A DNA stretch of 52,212 nucleotides from CALEUX01 sp964521525 (GCA_964521525.1 CAZFTD010000003.1:1-52212); one strand, 5' to 3'. Counted from the first letter of the stretch, positions 1 through 10,100 are shown. Numbers and translations are program-made. Notes: generated from the letters alone by a model not told the origin.

Positions 1-570
1 ACCAACTGGACTCCGGTTTACGGGCCCTGGGTATCGCAAACTGGGTACAAACAAAGCACAGGCTTAAAACAGTTTAATAATTTGTACGACGATAGTGGTT
101 TAACCAGGGTTTATACTTCGGCACAGATAAATGTTAATATGCTGAATCCAGGCGGAAAATCGATAAAATTTGATGAGTTAAACCCTGATGCCGTTTTTAA
201 TCCATCAGCCTACTACACCTATGTACCTTTTGAAACCAGTTTGGTGCCCGATTTGGTACGAATGTATGCCGGGGTAAACACTGTTGATTTTTTTGGACAA
301 ACCACATCGGTGAAACCGGGAATTATAAAAGCGGAACCGCGGACTTTAAAGGTTTATCCAAATCCAACATCAGGCCATTTCTTTGTTGAAAGTGCCGAAG
401 ATGGCATACTTACCATTGCTGATTTATCAGGAAAGATTGTTTTCCGTTCATTGGTTGAAGCTGGTGAGCGTTCGTTTAATGTTTCGAATATTGGTTTATC
501 CAAAGGAATTTATATCCTTACCATTCAGAGCAATGGAAATCAGTCAACAACAAAATTGGTGGTGAGATAA
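1..570 (+). CDS. C-terminal end of a secreted protein with a type IX sorting domain (5' end outside window)
   Basis: The frame is open from base 1, so this is the 3' part (189 codons) of a longer gene whose start lies upstream; the first ATG/TTG-like codons inside the window are not real starts. The last ~80 residues form a type A T9SS C-terminal sorting domain: a Lys/Pro-rich linker, then VYPNPTSGHFFV, a GILTIADLSGK strand pair, GIYILTIQS and a basic KLVVR end. In Bacteroidota this domain routes proteins across the outer membrane through the type IX system, after which it is cleaved and the passenger is attached to the surface or released. The visible passenger part (WTPVYGPWVSQTGY near the edge) is not enough to name the enzyme or adhesin. 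The sorting domain call is strong; the passenger is unknown. Confidence 0.85.
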   Translation, partial: TNWTPVYGPWVSQTGYKQSTGLKQFNNLYDDSGLTRVYTSAQINVNMLNPGGKSIKFDELNPDAVFNPSAYYTYVPFETSLVPDLVRMYAGVNTVDFFGQTTSVKPGIIKAEPRTLKVYPNPTSGHFFVESAEDGILTIADLSGKIVFRSLVEAGERSFNVSNIGLSKGIYILTIQSNGNQSTTKLVVR

Positions 571-600
571 ATAATGTAATAATTTAAGAAGTAAAAAAAA

Positions 601-637
601 TCAGTCATCCAGTGACTCAAACTCATTGGATGACTGA
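601..637 (-). terminator. Rho-independent terminator between convergent genes
   Basis: An 11-bp perfect stem, TCAGTCATCCA at 601-611 and TGGATGACTGA at 627-637, with a 15-nt loop. The eight A residues at 593-600 become a U-run on the minus strand, so it best terminates the nucleotidyltransferase at 663-1562. It may also block read-through from the T9SS gene on the plus strand. Confidence 0.75.
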
Positions 638-662
638 AATTCCAAAATCCTGATTATTCGAT

Positions 663-1562
663 TTACTTCCAAAGATTCTCGGGATAAACCCCTGCTTTAA
701 TTAAGGCATTAAGACTCTCCTGAACCATTGGACGATCTTCCCGATAAGTTACTCCGAACCAACGAGCATCGGTATTGATGATTTTGGTGCTGGCTTTACC
801 TTCTTTTATAAGCCTGTCGGCCATAGCATTGAAGTAAAACTCCGATTTTAGCTCCTGTCCTTTGGCCTCCAGAAAGTCTTTGAAACCCACTTCGAGGTGA
901 TTGAAAAATGAAGGCTTAAAAATCCAGAAATTCATGGATACAGGCTCATTCCCGGTAAGTTCTGTTTTTGAATCCTCTTCGAAAAAGAATATTTTATTGC
1001 CCTCCCAACCAATTTTTGTGCGTTCTACCACTTTGGTAAGATTGTTAAAGGCATCGGCCTCGCAAACCCCGCGTGAAACAGTACCATGTTCCGATAATGT
1101 GTTTTTAAGTGCATAGCCAACCATGGCATATTCATTATCGGCTTTGCTCGATGCTATAAAATCTGCTGCCTGCAGGTATGCAGTTTGACCATAAAAATCG
1201 TCGGCATTAATAATGGCAAAGGGCTCTTTAATGGCATCTTTGGCCATTAGCATGGCATGACCGGTACCCCAGGGCTTTTCGCGGCCTTCGGGAACAGAAA
1301 AACCTTTAGGGAGCTTATGCAGTTCCTGAAAAACATACTCAATGTCAATTCGATTTTTCAGGCGTGGCTCAAACCGTTGGCGAAAAGCATCAGCAAACGA
1401 TTCGCGAATAACGAATACCACCTTTCCGAACCCGGCATTAATGGCATCGTAAATGGAATAATCAATAATGGATTCTCCCGAAGGGCCCAGTTCGTCCATC
1501 TGTTTTAAACCGCCATAGCGACTGCCCATTCCGGCAGCAAGTATCAGTAGTGTTGGTTTCAT
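663..1562 (-). CDS. Sugar-phosphate nucleotidyltransferase (NTP_transferase family)
   Basis: A 299-residue cytoplasmic protein of the family that transfers a nucleotidyl group from an NTP to a sugar-1-phosphate. The signature nucleotide-binding loop is at residues 6-20 (LILAAGMGSRYGGLKQ, with an atypical Tyr-Gly-Gly instead of the usual Arg-Leu-x-Pro). Residues 115-123 (FAIINADDF) carry the Asp pair expected to bind Mg2+ and sugar. The protein continues through a full-length Rossmann-type domain to the C-terminus. In many Bacteroidota a close homologue sits beside an aminoglycoside-phosphotransferase-like sugar kinase; no such partner is visible here. The exact sugar and nucleotide (dTTP, UTP or CTP) cannot be read from the sequence. 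The ATG at 1560-1562 is the only sensible start. It is followed by the terminator at 601-637. Confidence 0.85.
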   Translation of the reverse strand: MKPTLLILAAGMGSRYGGLKQMDELGPSGESIIDYSIYDAINAGFGKVVFVIRESFADAFRQRFEPRLKNRIDIEYVFQELHKLPKGFSVPEGREKPWGTGHAMLMAKDAIKEPFAIINADDFYGQTAYLQAADFIASSKADNEYAMVGYALKNTLSEHGTVSRGVCEADAFNNLTKVVERTKIGWEGNKIFFFEEDSKTELTGNEPVSMNFWIFKPSFFNHLEVGFKDFLEAKGQELKSEFYFNAMADRLIKEGKASTKIINTDARWFGVTYREDRPMVQESLNALIKAGVYPENLWK

Positions 1563-1635
1563 ATTTAAAAAGTTATTATAATTTAGTCATGATTGCTTAC
1601 CGATAGGCAAACACGCATGATGAATGTTCATCCAA

Positions 1636-1796
1636 GTTTGTACGCCTCCTGTCTCCTGTCTCCGGTTTTCGGTTTCCGTTTCCGCTGCGCGGAACTCCAC
1701 TACGTTACGCCTCCGGTTTGCGTTTCCTCTACGCGGAATTCCACTACGTTATGCTTCCTGTTTTCATTCTCCTCTCTCCGGTCTCCCTTTTCCCTA
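1636..1796. repeat. Low-complexity pyrimidine-rich intergenic repeat
   Basis: Between the nucleotidyltransferase and the amidase lies a C+T-rich tract with two imperfect direct copies of a ~24-nt unit (GCGCGGAACTCCACTACGTT and ACGCGGAATTCCACTACGTT, starting near 1688 and 1732). It also holds several short variants of GTCTCC and GGTTTCCGTTTCC. Short open frames exist here but look like nothing but the repeat translated. The unit AACGTAGTGGAAT (reverse strand) faintly resembles the AACGAAGTGGAAT core of the dispersed repeat at 40018-40078. Confidence 0.5.
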
Positions 1797-2774
1797 CTTA
1801 CTATCCTTATAATCTGCCACAATTCCATTAGTGAGCCAGTTGGCCAGGGCCTGTCGGTTCGATTCAAGAATAAAGCGTTGTTGGTCTCTAAAATTACGGA
1901 TATTCCCCAACTCAATAAAAACAGCTACCGGCCTGGTGTTCTTAAGCATATATAGATTGCGGCTCGACACAGTGCCGGAAAATCCCCGTTGAGGCTGATG
2001 TTTTTTATAGTTGGCTTCGAGCGTTTTTCGAAGTGTTTCAGCCATTTTTTCGCCTGGTTTGCTCCCTTCGTGGTAATAAAAGAACACATCGAGCTGTTTT
2101 TTATGGCTTCGGCTATCCAGATGAATCTCAATGCACCTTTGGTAAGTTGATGTTTCGGTTCGGCTAAGTTGATTAATAGCATCAGACCGTTGCTTAAGCC
2201 GCTCAATCTGGTTCAAAGGAATGGCTTGTCCCATAACAGTTTCGTCGGTATCGGGCGCTAAAATTTGTCCCGAACGAATGCCGTCATCAGGATCCTTAAC
2301 AATGAGATGCACCTTGGCACCTTTTTGCATCAGGTTTTTGGCTAATCGAAGGGTAATGTCGTAGGCATATTCATCCTCGTACAAACGGTGCTGACCGTAG
2401 TGACCAATGGCTCCGGGGTCAGGGCCGCCATGTCCGCTAACCAGATAAAAAACGGCGCCTTTTAAATCTTCATCTATTAGCTTAAGTTCCTCGTGCTCTT
2501 TACCAAATATGGGTTCAATCCATTTTTTTTCTACAGAGGTGCCGGGCAATTCGTACCAGTGGTGCGAAAGCAATCCGCCATCGCTAGCGAATTTTCCCTG
2601 GTTCAGCGTTTTAAAAGCTTCGAGATGTTCGCCGGGCGAGAGATTATGCCGCCTGAGAAAGCTCCAGACACCTTCGCCGGGATTGGGCCTGGCTTTGATC
2701 GGTTCAGAAACGGCCTGTGCTGATACTGATAGAGAAATATAGAGTAGAAAAATTATCCGAACAACAACACGCAT
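1794..2774 (-). CDS. N-acetylmuramoyl-L-alanine amidase (Amidase_3), exported
   Basis: A 326-residue zinc amidase that cuts the bond between N-acetylmuramic acid and L-alanine in peptidoglycan. Residues 1-20 are a signal peptide ending in SVSAQA. Residues ~33-60 (GVWSFLRRHNLSPGEHLEAF) look like a degenerate LysM-type wall-binding repeat. The catalytic domain starts at ~106. Zn ligands expected for the family are visible as His115 in SGHGGPDPGA, a Glu at 133 or 135 in LYEDEYAYD, and His218 in EIHLDSR; the catalytic Glu288 is in VFIELGNIRN. All key residues are present, so activity is likely. The protein acts in the periplasm. It stands alone between the repeat tract and the IS relic and has no obvious operon partner. 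Confidence 0.88.
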   Translation of the reverse strand: MRVVVRIIFLLYISLSVSAQAVSEPIKARPNPGEGVWSFLRRHNLSPGEHLEAFKTLNQGKFASDGGLLSHHWYELPGTSVEKKWIEPIFGKEHEELKLIDEDLKGAVFYLVSGHGGPDPGAIGHYGQHRLYEDEYAYDITLRLAKNLMQKGAKVHLIVKDPDDGIRSGQILAPDTDETVMGQAIPLNQIERLKQRSDAINQLSRTETSTYQRCIEIHLDSRSHKKQLDVFFYYHEGSKPGEKMAETLRKTLEANYKKHQPQRGFSGTVSSRNLYMLKNTRPVAVFIELGNIRNFRDQQRFILESNRQALANWLTNGIVADYKDSK

Positions 2775-2866
2775 GAATATCAGGTTTGATATGGCAAAAA
2801 TAAAGGATTATATTGATATTTATAACATAACATGGCAATAGATGAAGAGATTATTAGATTTTGAAG

Positions 2867-2930
2867 CAGTTTAAATTTAATTTCCTGGTTTTATTAATAC
2901 AATTAGAAGTTTAAACTTTTGACAGATAGA
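2867..2930 (+). repeat. Dispersed intergenic repeat, copy C
   Basis: This stretch shares GTTTAAATTTA, a T/A-rich spacer, ACAATTAGAAGTTTA and GACAGAT, in order and spacing, with 46601-46663. The rest of 2775-2953 shows no gene. Confidence 0.55.
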
Positions 2931-2953
2931 GGAGACTTATTAAGTTAATCCTC

Positions 2954-3878
2954 AAATCCGCAAGCTGAATGTTGAATAATCGGGAAGCCCAGTAAAATTA
3001 ATGCCTTACGGGCTTGTCCGATTGAATGTTTTTCACTTATTTAGGTGAAAAACATCGTTGCCGATAAAAGTTACATATTCTACACAAAACATGAGCTCTT
3101 TTGGCTGAATTAATTTCGCAGATTCGATAATTGGCAACGCATCGGTTTACAAAACCATCGACCAAGCCCTTGGCAAAAGTGGCATCAAAGCCGAATATGG
3201 CTATGGCGACCTGTTCACGGACGACAGCTATGTTTACCGTGCAATAATGACCAACAAGAGGGAGATGACAGACTTTGAAGTAGTTAAATTCTACAACGAT
3301 AGGGGCGAAAGCGAGCGCCTGTTCGACGAGATGAACAACGATTTCCTTTGGAAAAAGATGCCTTTCTCTTTTCTCAACCAGAACACGGTATTTCTGATTA
3401 TGATGGCCATCTGTCGCAACCTGTTTCATTTTTTGACCGGCTTTATCAGCAAGAGACTGGCGTTTATCAAACCAACGTTCCGGTTAAAGAAATTCATTTT
3501 TCGGTTTATGGTAGTGCCTGCAAAATGGATATCTCAGGGCAGGCAGCAAGTACTGAAGCTGTTTTCAAGAAAAGAATACCACCTTTTATTTAAATAGCTT
3601 AGTGCTTTATTTTTGCAAAATGTTTTTTTTGTGCCCTTATGTTAAATGTAAGATGCCGATTATCAGGTGTTTTGTAAAATCACAGAAATTCCTTCGGTGT
3701 TTTGTGGCGCAAAATAGAACACAGTCGGCCAGTTACAAGAATACAGCAGTCAAACAAAAGTGGAAAATACGAAAACCCAACCCCTGATACTTAAGAATTC
3801 AGGAAAAAAGCAGGCATTTTTTACCATGTAAACCTAAAAAAGACTTATTTTCAAACCAAGTATTTAGCCTGCGGATTT
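2954..3878 (+). mobile_element. Internally deleted IS1380-type insertion sequence (non-autonomous relic)
   Basis: The element is bounded by imperfect terminal inverted repeats: AAATCCGCAAGCTGAAT at 2954-2970 and, inverted, ATTTAGCCTGCGGATTT at 3862-3878 (15 of 17 match). At ~925 bp it is roughly half the ~1.6-1.7 kb usual for the family. It encloses a transposase that keeps its N-terminus and C-terminus but lacks the catalytic middle (3091-3597), followed by ~265 nt of non-coding 3' sequence. No convincing target-site duplication was seen beside the ends as drawn, so the outer boundaries may be off by a few bases. Confidence 0.75.
3091..3597 (+). pseudogene. IS1380-family transposase remnant, stop codon plus central deletion
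   Basis: The frame reads MSSFG, then TGA at 3106-3108 where the family has a Gly codon. It continues INFADSIIGNASVYKTIDQ and ALGKSGIKAEYGYGDLF, the usual N-terminal region, and jumps directly to DDSYVYRAIMTN and VVKFYNDRGESERLFDEMNN, the C-terminal region, ending KLFSRKEYHLLFK. About 250-300 central residues, including the acidic catalytic residues of the DDE domain, are missing. The join stays in frame at about 3214-3220. The product would be inactive. The earlier start codon may lie upstream, but the TGA at 3046 limits the frame. Family assignment rests on the YNxRGxSExxFDEMNNDF motif, characteristic of IS1380 transposases. Confidence 0.8.
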
Positions 3879-3966
3879 AAAGTATTAAAATTCACTTTTG
3901 TATTTTTGAAAAAAATGTTCTATTTTGTAAAGGTTCAATGTACCAAAAACCTAAACATACCCATAT
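3598..3966. other. Non-coding: IS 3' region and histidine kinase leader
   Basis: 3598-3861 is A+T-rich non-coding sequence of the IS relic, and 3862-3878 is its right terminal repeat. 3879-3966 is the leader of the histidine kinase. It contains TATTTTTG at 3901-3908, an exact match to the Bacteroidota -7 element TAnnTTTG, with a second TATTTTG at 3921-3927. No gene is supported here. Confidence 0.5.
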
Positions 3967-5391
3967 ATGGAGAAATCATTGGAAATTAATTCCAGTCCTG
4001 CTCCCGAAAGTATTCGAGAACTAAATACGCTTATAAAAATTAGTCGTAGCGTTATTTCTACATTGGATTATGAGAAGGTTTTACAGATAATTAGTAACGG
4101 GATGGCCGAATTGCTGGAGATAGAATCAGCTGCCATTTATCTTTTGAATACCAACGATGAGCTTTTATTAAGTGCTACAACTCCACCACTTGACTCTGAT
4201 ATGCCAGAATCTTTCAGAAAAGCATTATTGACTGACCATCCACATATTCTAAAAGCCATACAAACCCGGCAATCAATTTTGTTAGAGGACACACGAAATG
4301 CCAAGTTGTCGGTTGCAGAACGTACTATTATTGAAGCCCGACAATTACAGAGTTTATTGTATTTCCCTTTTGTTCAGGAGGATATTGTTATGGGCGTACT
4401 AATTTTGGGCACCTGTAATCATACTAAGAAATTTACAACCCATCAGGTTGAGCTGGGTCAAACAGTAGCCAATCAACTTTCTGTTGCCATTTATAATGCG
4501 CTGTTGCACGATGACTTAAAACGCCACCGCGATAATTTGGAGTTAATGGTTAGGGAAAAGACTCATGATTTGGATGAAGCCATTGAAGAGTTGAAAAGTA
4601 CCAATCAGGCCCTTCAAGAGAAGAATGAGATTATTAAACTGCGCAACAGGGAATTGAGGGGTACACTGAAGAACTTAAGAGCCACCCAGGCCATGTTGGT
4701 GCAATCGGAGAAAATGGCTTCTCTGGGAACCCTGACTGCCGGTGTTGCTCACGAAATTAATAACCCTTTGCATTATATCTCCGGTGCTTATCAGGGTTTG
4801 GATATTTATTTAAAAAAAACAGGTGACAATAAAGATAAAGAGGTTTCTTTATTTATGGATGCCATTAAAGAGGGTGTTGAGAGAATTTCAGTCATTGTGA
4901 AGGGGTTAAACCAATTTACAAGGCAAACCAGTAAAATGGACGAAGATTGTGTTATTCACTCCATTCTTGATAATTGTTTGATGATGCTGAACAGTCAGAT
5001 TGTTGACAGGATTGATGTTGTGAAACTGTACTCAAAAAAATCGTTGGTAATAAAAGGAAGTATAGGAAAACTAAACCAGGCATTTATTAATATTTTGCTG
5101 AATGCCGTTCAGGCCATCGATAATTCGGGCATTATAAGCATTCGTACCGGTTCAAACAAAAAAGGAAGCGTTATAATCGAAATTTCTGATTCGGGGGTTG
5201 GCATCCGGGAAGAAGACATTAAGAAAGTGACAGATCCTTTTTATACGACAAAGGACCCCGGAAAGGGGACAGGCCTTGGCTTATCAATTACCCACACCAT
5301 TATTAAAGAACATGGCGGCCGGTTGCTTTTTGATTCGAAACTGGGCAAAGGCACTACGGTGAAGGTTGTTTTACCGGTAAAAACTAACTAA
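3967..5391 (+). CDS. Soluble sensor histidine kinase with GAF domain
   Basis: A 474-residue cytoplasmic kinase with no membrane segment or signal peptide. Residues ~16-180 form a GAF domain (ALYDYEKVLQIIS-type start through QTVANQLSVAIYNALL), a likely small-ligand or redox sensor. Residues ~185-250 are a long heptad-rich coiled coil. The dimerisation/phosphoacceptor region follows with His262 in GVAHEINNPLHYISG. The ATPase domain shows the N box (NILLNAVQAI, ~375), the G1 box (DSGVGI, ~408), an F box (DPFYTTKDPGKGTGLG) and a complete C-terminus (GTTVKVVLPV). No response regulator lies next to it, so it is an orphan whose partner must be elsewhere. The H-box form HEINNP resembles NtrB/HupT-like kinases. 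The signal is unknown. Confidence 0.9.
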   Translation: MEKSLEINSSPAPESIRELNTLIKISRSVISTLDYEKVLQIISNGMAELLEIESAAIYLLNTNDELLLSATTPPLDSDMPESFRKALLTDHPHILKAIQTRQSILLEDTRNAKLSVAERTIIEARQLQSLLYFPFVQEDIVMGVLILGTCNHTKKFTTHQVELGQTVANQLSVAIYNALLHDDLKRHRDNLELMVREKTHDLDEAIEELKSTNQALQEKNEIIKLRNRELRGTLKNLRATQAMLVQSEKMASLGTLTAGVAHEINNPLHYISGAYQGLDIYLKKTGDNKDKEVSLFMDAIKEGVERISVIVKGLNQFTRQTSKMDEDCVIHSILDNCLMMLNSQIVDRIDVVKLYSKKSLVIKGSIGKLNQAFINILLNAVQAIDNSGIISIRTGSNKKGSVIIEISDSGVGIREEDIKKVTDPFYTTKDPGKGTGLGLSITHTIIKEHGGRLLFDSKLGKGTTVKVVLPVKTN

Positions 5392-5460
5392 GGATTATTA
5401 ATATATTGGTTCTCAACTCTGGAATGGGTCGATCCAGTTTATGATAAGCCGTTTTAATTG

Positions 5461-5943
5461 TTAATTGTCACTTTCTATTAACTCTTTAATCTCATCAAGA
5501 TGCAGGTTGAAATGGCGTATAAAATCGGTTATCATATCTTTAAGTTTAATATTGCCATCCTCAGAGCCCGAAATCCACTCATTATCCAAAGTTTTTAGGT
5601 TCACATTGTTAATTACATGTATCAAGTGTTTGTGGCTGTATTTCCAGAGTTGAATAAGGTCGCTCCAATTTTCGTCCTGATAATTCTGTATGGCAATCCA
5701 CCGGTCGTTATTGCCGTTCGAGGCATAGTTTGGAAAGTTAAAGGGGCTCTTTTGATATTGTAAATGTATTATTCGGTGCCTATTATTTGAAGCCGAATCA
5801 ACCATATGTCCCAGAATTTGCTTTATGGTGCGGTTCTGGCTGTTTCTGTTGTTGGTAATAGTATTAGTATCCAATTTTTCGAGTATTGGCACCCAGCTAT
5901 TCAGGCCTTGCAGAATTCCTGCTGTAACATTTGAAAAGTCCAT
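5461..5943 (-). CDS. DinB-like four-helix metal-binding protein
   Basis: A 160-residue protein of the DinB/YfiT-like superfamily. The pattern is seen in LGHMVDSASNNRHR (residues ~45-58), KYSHKHLIHVIN and the C-terminal DFIRHFNLHLDEIKEL, which supply the His residues that bind a divalent metal in family members. Some relatives are thiol-dependent transferases (bacillithiol or mycothiol enzymes); the reaction here cannot be told. It follows the metal-efflux adaptor gene on the same strand (58-bp gap), but this may be chance. Base composition is strongly A+T-rich, like the efflux genes upstream and unlike katG. Confidence 0.75.
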   Translation of the reverse strand: MDFSNVTAGILQGLNSWVPILEKLDTNTITNNRNSQNRTIKQILGHMVDSASNNRHRIIHLQYQKSPFNFPNYASNGNNDRWIAIQNYQDENWSDLIQLWKYSHKHLIHVINNVNLKTLDNEWISGSEDGNIKLKDMITDFIRHFNLHLDEIKELIESDN

Positions 5944-6001
5944 CGCTGTTTTTTGTGTTTACGATATTATTAATAACCTGTTTAAAGCAATGTTAATACA
6001 A

Positions 6002-7114
6002 TTATTGCAAATTAATATTATAAACGCCTTTGGTTAATATTTTTCCTATAATGTTATCGCTTAATATTTCGGCATATCCATTATGCTGTTTGCCTATTTT
6101 TACCTCCACATCGTTAAACAGCAGTTTGTCTTTTTCCTGTTCAATTAAAACTAAAACGTAATAACCTGATTCTTTTTTAATAATGGCTGATGATGGTATG
6201 GCATTAACAGTGTCGGTGCCGGTTATTATTTCAGCCTCCAGAAATTGATTGGCTATAGGATTTTTAAAGTTTTTATCGGTTATGGATGCAAAGCAGTCAA
6301 CAGATTTTGTTTCACTATTAACCACAAAGCCGATTGAGGTTAAAACAGCCTGATTTGTAATGTTGGAGTTTGTTGATTTAAATTGTACGGTTTGCCCTTT
6401 TTTCAGGTTTGAAATATCATTTGTAAAAACTGATAATTGAATTTGGAACATGTCGGGGTTAATGACTTCTAAAATTTCGGTGTGTGCATCAATGTAACTG
6501 CCAATATTGGCTTTAAGACTGGAAATGTATCCGTTAATGGGCGATTTTATGGAGTATGATTTGTAGAATTCACCATTCTCAATTTTATTGGGCGACAAAC
6601 CAATGGTTTCAATTTTGATTTTTAACCCATTGTACTTTGCCATGGAAGTTTTATAATCGGTTTCAACAATAGTGAAATCTTTTTCTGAAGTAACTTTTTC
6701 TTCATAAAGAGATTGAATGCGCACATATTCAGTTTTTAAACGTCTGAAGTTAGCCGATGCTTCGGCATATTCCTTTTGCAAATCGATTAATTCATTTCCT
6801 GTTATTTCTATCAGGGGCTGGTGTGAAGTAATTTGTTGGCCACTGTAACAGTTTATTTTACTGATTATTCCATTAACAGGTGCATTAATTTTGGCCATTC
6901 CATTGGGTAATGCAATGATGGAGCCTGTGCATTTAACTCTGTTTTCGAAGGTTACCACTTCTATTTCGCCAAGTTCCATGGCCTCGCCAGCAAACTGGGC
7001 AGTTGTTATTTCAATAAGTTCGGATTCTACATTGGATGACTCCTGTATATTGCTACATGCAAGCAGGGGGGCAGTTGCAATTAAAGTATATAAAAAAGAT
7101 TTTAAGGTATTCAT
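6002..7114 (-). CDS. czcB: RND efflux periplasmic adaptor lipoprotein (CzcB/CusB-like)
   Basis: A 370-residue membrane-fusion protein that links the inner-membrane RND pump to the outer-membrane channel. The N-terminus is a lipoprotein signal (TLIATAPLLAC, Cys20). A split barrel-sandwich/lipoyl half (KINAPVNGIISKINCYSGQQ, and its partner SIKSPINGYISSLKANIGSY) encloses a coiled-coil hairpin (residues ~108-165). The beta-barrel and membrane-proximal domains follow (QIQLSVFTNDISNLKKGQTV onward). No His/Met-rich metallochaperone N-terminus is visible. It begins 6 bp after the fused pump gene, so the two are translationally linked in one operon. It probably exports a divalent metal such as Zn, Co, Cd, Cu or Ag; which one cannot be read here. 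Confidence 0.88.
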   Translation of the reverse strand: MNTLKSFLYTLIATAPLLACSNIQESSNVESELIEITTAQFAGEAMELGEIEVVTFENRVKCTGSIIALPNGMAKINAPVNGIISKINCYSGQQITSHQPLIEITGNELIDLQKEYAEASANFRRLKTEYVRIQSLYEEKVTSEKDFTIVETDYKTSMAKYNGLKIKIETIGLSPNKIENGEFYKSYSIKSPINGYISSLKANIGSYIDAHTEILEVINPDMFQIQLSVFTNDISNLKKGQTVQFKSTNSNITNQAVLTSIGFVVNSETKSVDCFASITDKNFKNPIANQFLEAEIITGTDTVNAIPSSAIIKKESGYYVLVLIEQEKDKLLFNDVEVKIGKQHNGYAEILSDNIIGKILTKGVYNINLQ

Positions 7115-7120
7115 ATGGCA

Positions 7121-10100
7121 TTATTTAGTAAGGTAGTTTAATTCCAGTGTAACGTTGGTATAATTCAACAAATTACTTAGGTAATCCAATTGTATTTGAA
7201 GGGCAGTTTCGGTGCTGACCACGAATTTAAAAAAATCAATTTCGCCGCTTTCGAAACTAAGTTTAGCGGTTCTATTGATTTCTTCGTAAAGTTTACGCCC
7301 ATTTTCGTTGTAATATACCAGTTGCTCTTTTAGGTTTAAATGTGTGTTCAGAAGTTCTCTTTGTTTTATTTCTAAAAGCTCAATTTCATAATCTGAGAAA
7401 TATTTGGCAGCATCTAAAGCAATTTTTGATGCTTTAATTTTTGATTTTTGAGCGTTGAAAAATAGGGGAATTGAGATACCTGCTTCAAACCCATGATAAT
7501 ATCTGGCATCTTCATAAAAATTTGTTCCAATAAAATAATTGATTGAGAAATCGGGGAGAAGCTTGCTTTTTTCTACCCGCACCAGGGCATTGTTCAGCTC
7601 CTGTTTACTTTTTATCCATTGCATGAAAGGTAAAGAGTTGATATCCCGGTTGATTGGTGTAATTACCTCAATTTTAGAAGATACAGTAAAGGGCTCGTTA
7701 TAACCTGTTATGGTTTTTAGCTTAAAGTAGGTATTGTCAATACTTTGTTTTATTTCGCTTAGTTGAAATTGTACTTGTTGCTGCTTTGCCTGTATGTTTA
7801 ACAAATCGAGGTTACTAATATCGCCTTTTTTATTTCTGATGGTGGTGCCTCTTAGTATATTAACATACAGGCTGTCGATGTTTTCATAGATTTTATGCTT
7901 TTCGTTGAGCAGCTGAAGTTCAATGTATTGTAGCGAAACTTGTTTGATGATATTTTCGCTTTGAATTTTTAATTCGTTTTCAGCAATGAGGTGCTCTATT
8001 TTTTTTGCTTTTAACTCAGCTGTATAAACAGCAGGAAAACTGAAACTTTGATTTACCCCCCAAACTTTTAACGGATGGTTGTTCTCGGCAATGTTATTTT
8101 GGTCGGTACCATAGGTAAAAGTGGTTTTATCAATGTCAATGGCCGAAGAAATTAATGTTTTTTGTTCATCAACTTTTAGAATACAGGCCTTTATCTCCTT
8201 ATTATTTAGCAGAGCAGAGTTTATGGCTTCTGCCATGGTTAATTCTTTATTTTGCGCAAAAGTATTAAAGGCAGGAAGTGCAATTATCAGGATTATAAAA
8301 GCATGTTTAGCTCTGATTAATCGAAACGGAAAAAGTTTAATGCCAATTACATTGTAAAAAATTTCGAACATAAGTGGGAGAGCTATCATGGTAAGCATGG
8401 TGGAAGTAAATAGTCCGCCAATGACCACGGTTGCCAATGGTCGTTGAACCTCGGCACCTGCTCCACTCGAAATGGCCATTGGCAAAAAACCCATAGCTGC
8501 CGCTCCGGCAGTAAGCATTACGGGGCGCAACCTGTCTTTGGTTCCCTGTATAATTAAATCGCGTATATTCATGGTTCCGTTGTGATGAAGCTCTTTTAAA
8601 TGCTCAATCAATACAATTCCATTTAGCACAGCAATACCAAAAAGAGCTATAAATCCAACACCGGCCGATACGCTAAAAGGCATGCCTCTGAGCCACAGTA
8701 ATAAAACTCCGCCAACAGTGGCAAGAGGAATAGCAGAATAAATCATAATGGCATCTTTTAATGATTTAAATGCAAAGTGAAGGAAAATAAATATCAGTAA
8801 AAGTGCAACCGGTACGGCAACCATCAATCGGTTGGTTGCATTTTGAAGATTTTCGAACTGGCCTCCGTAGGCTATATAGGTGCCTGGCTTAAGAGTTACA
8901 TTTTTTTCAATGGTTAAGCGGATATCTTCAACTACCGATTGAAGGTCTCTGTTACGCACGTTAACGCTTACCACTACCCTGCGATGGGTATTTTCGCGCG
9001 ATATTTTGGCAGGCCCTTCGGTATAATAAATATTGGCAAGTTCCGATAGCGGAATTTGGTTTCCGTTGGCTATGGGAACTTTCAATTGTTTAATGTCATC
9101 AATGTCGGTTCGACTCTGTTTATTAAATCGAACCACCAAATCGAAGCGCTTCTCACCTTCAAAAACTACACCTGTAGTTTCTCCACCAAAGGCAGTGGCC
9201 AGGTAACTGTTGAGTGTTCTGATGTCGACCCCATAATAGGCTATTTTTGCACGGTTATAGTCGATTTTTATTTGAGGCAAACCTGCTGTTTTTTCCAGAA
9301 TGATATCACTTGCGCCGGGAATTCCTTCAATTAATCCCTTTATTTCGATGGCTTTTTTATCAATATAGTCTAAATCGTCGCCAAAAACTTTTATGGCTAT
9401 ATCGGAACGAACCCCGGTAATTAGCTCGTTAAATCGCATTTCAATGGGTTGGGTAAATTCGTATTCTATTCCAGGAATTACTGAAAGGGCTTCTTTAAAT
9501 TTATCTGCAAGTTCTTCCTTGCTTTTTGCCGAAGTCCAGCTTTTACGAGGTTTAAGTTTAATAATCATATCAATCTCTTCCATCGACATGGGGTCGGTGG
9601 GTACTTCTGCTGCACCAATTCTGCTCACTATTTTATCTACCTCAGGAAAGTTTTGTATCAGTATCTGCTCCATCCGGGTGGTGGTTTCGATGGTTTTCGA
9701 CAATGAAGTACCTGTTTTAAGTACCGGTTGAATCACAAAGTCTCCCTCATCCAGTGTAGGTACAAATTCTCCCCCTATTTTTGATAACAAAACACCGGTT
9801 AAAACCAATGAAGCAATGGCTGAACCCAGAACAATTTTTTTATGATTGCTGGACCACTTAATTACCGGATTATAAGAACGATGTGCCAGACTCATAATCC
9901 AGTCGGAGATATTCTTTTTAGTTGATTTTCCGGGACGAAGGAACAGCGATGATGCAACAGGCACCCAGGTAAGGCCTAATATCATGGCTCCAATTATGGC
10001 AAAGCAAAACGACAGGGCCATTGGTTTAAACATTTTTCCTTCTACCCCGGTAAGCGATAGAATAGGAATAAATACAATGAGTATTATTATCTGTCCGAAG

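Noticed and set aside
1593..1955. 120-codon open frame across the pyrimidine-rich tract and the end of the amidase gene
   Set aside because: Its first part is repeat-derived Ser/Cys/Leu/Phe, and the rest is the amidase read backwards.
3037..3429. 130-codon minus-strand open frame
   Set aside because: It is antisense to the IS1380 transposase remnant, which matches a known family in the plus direction.
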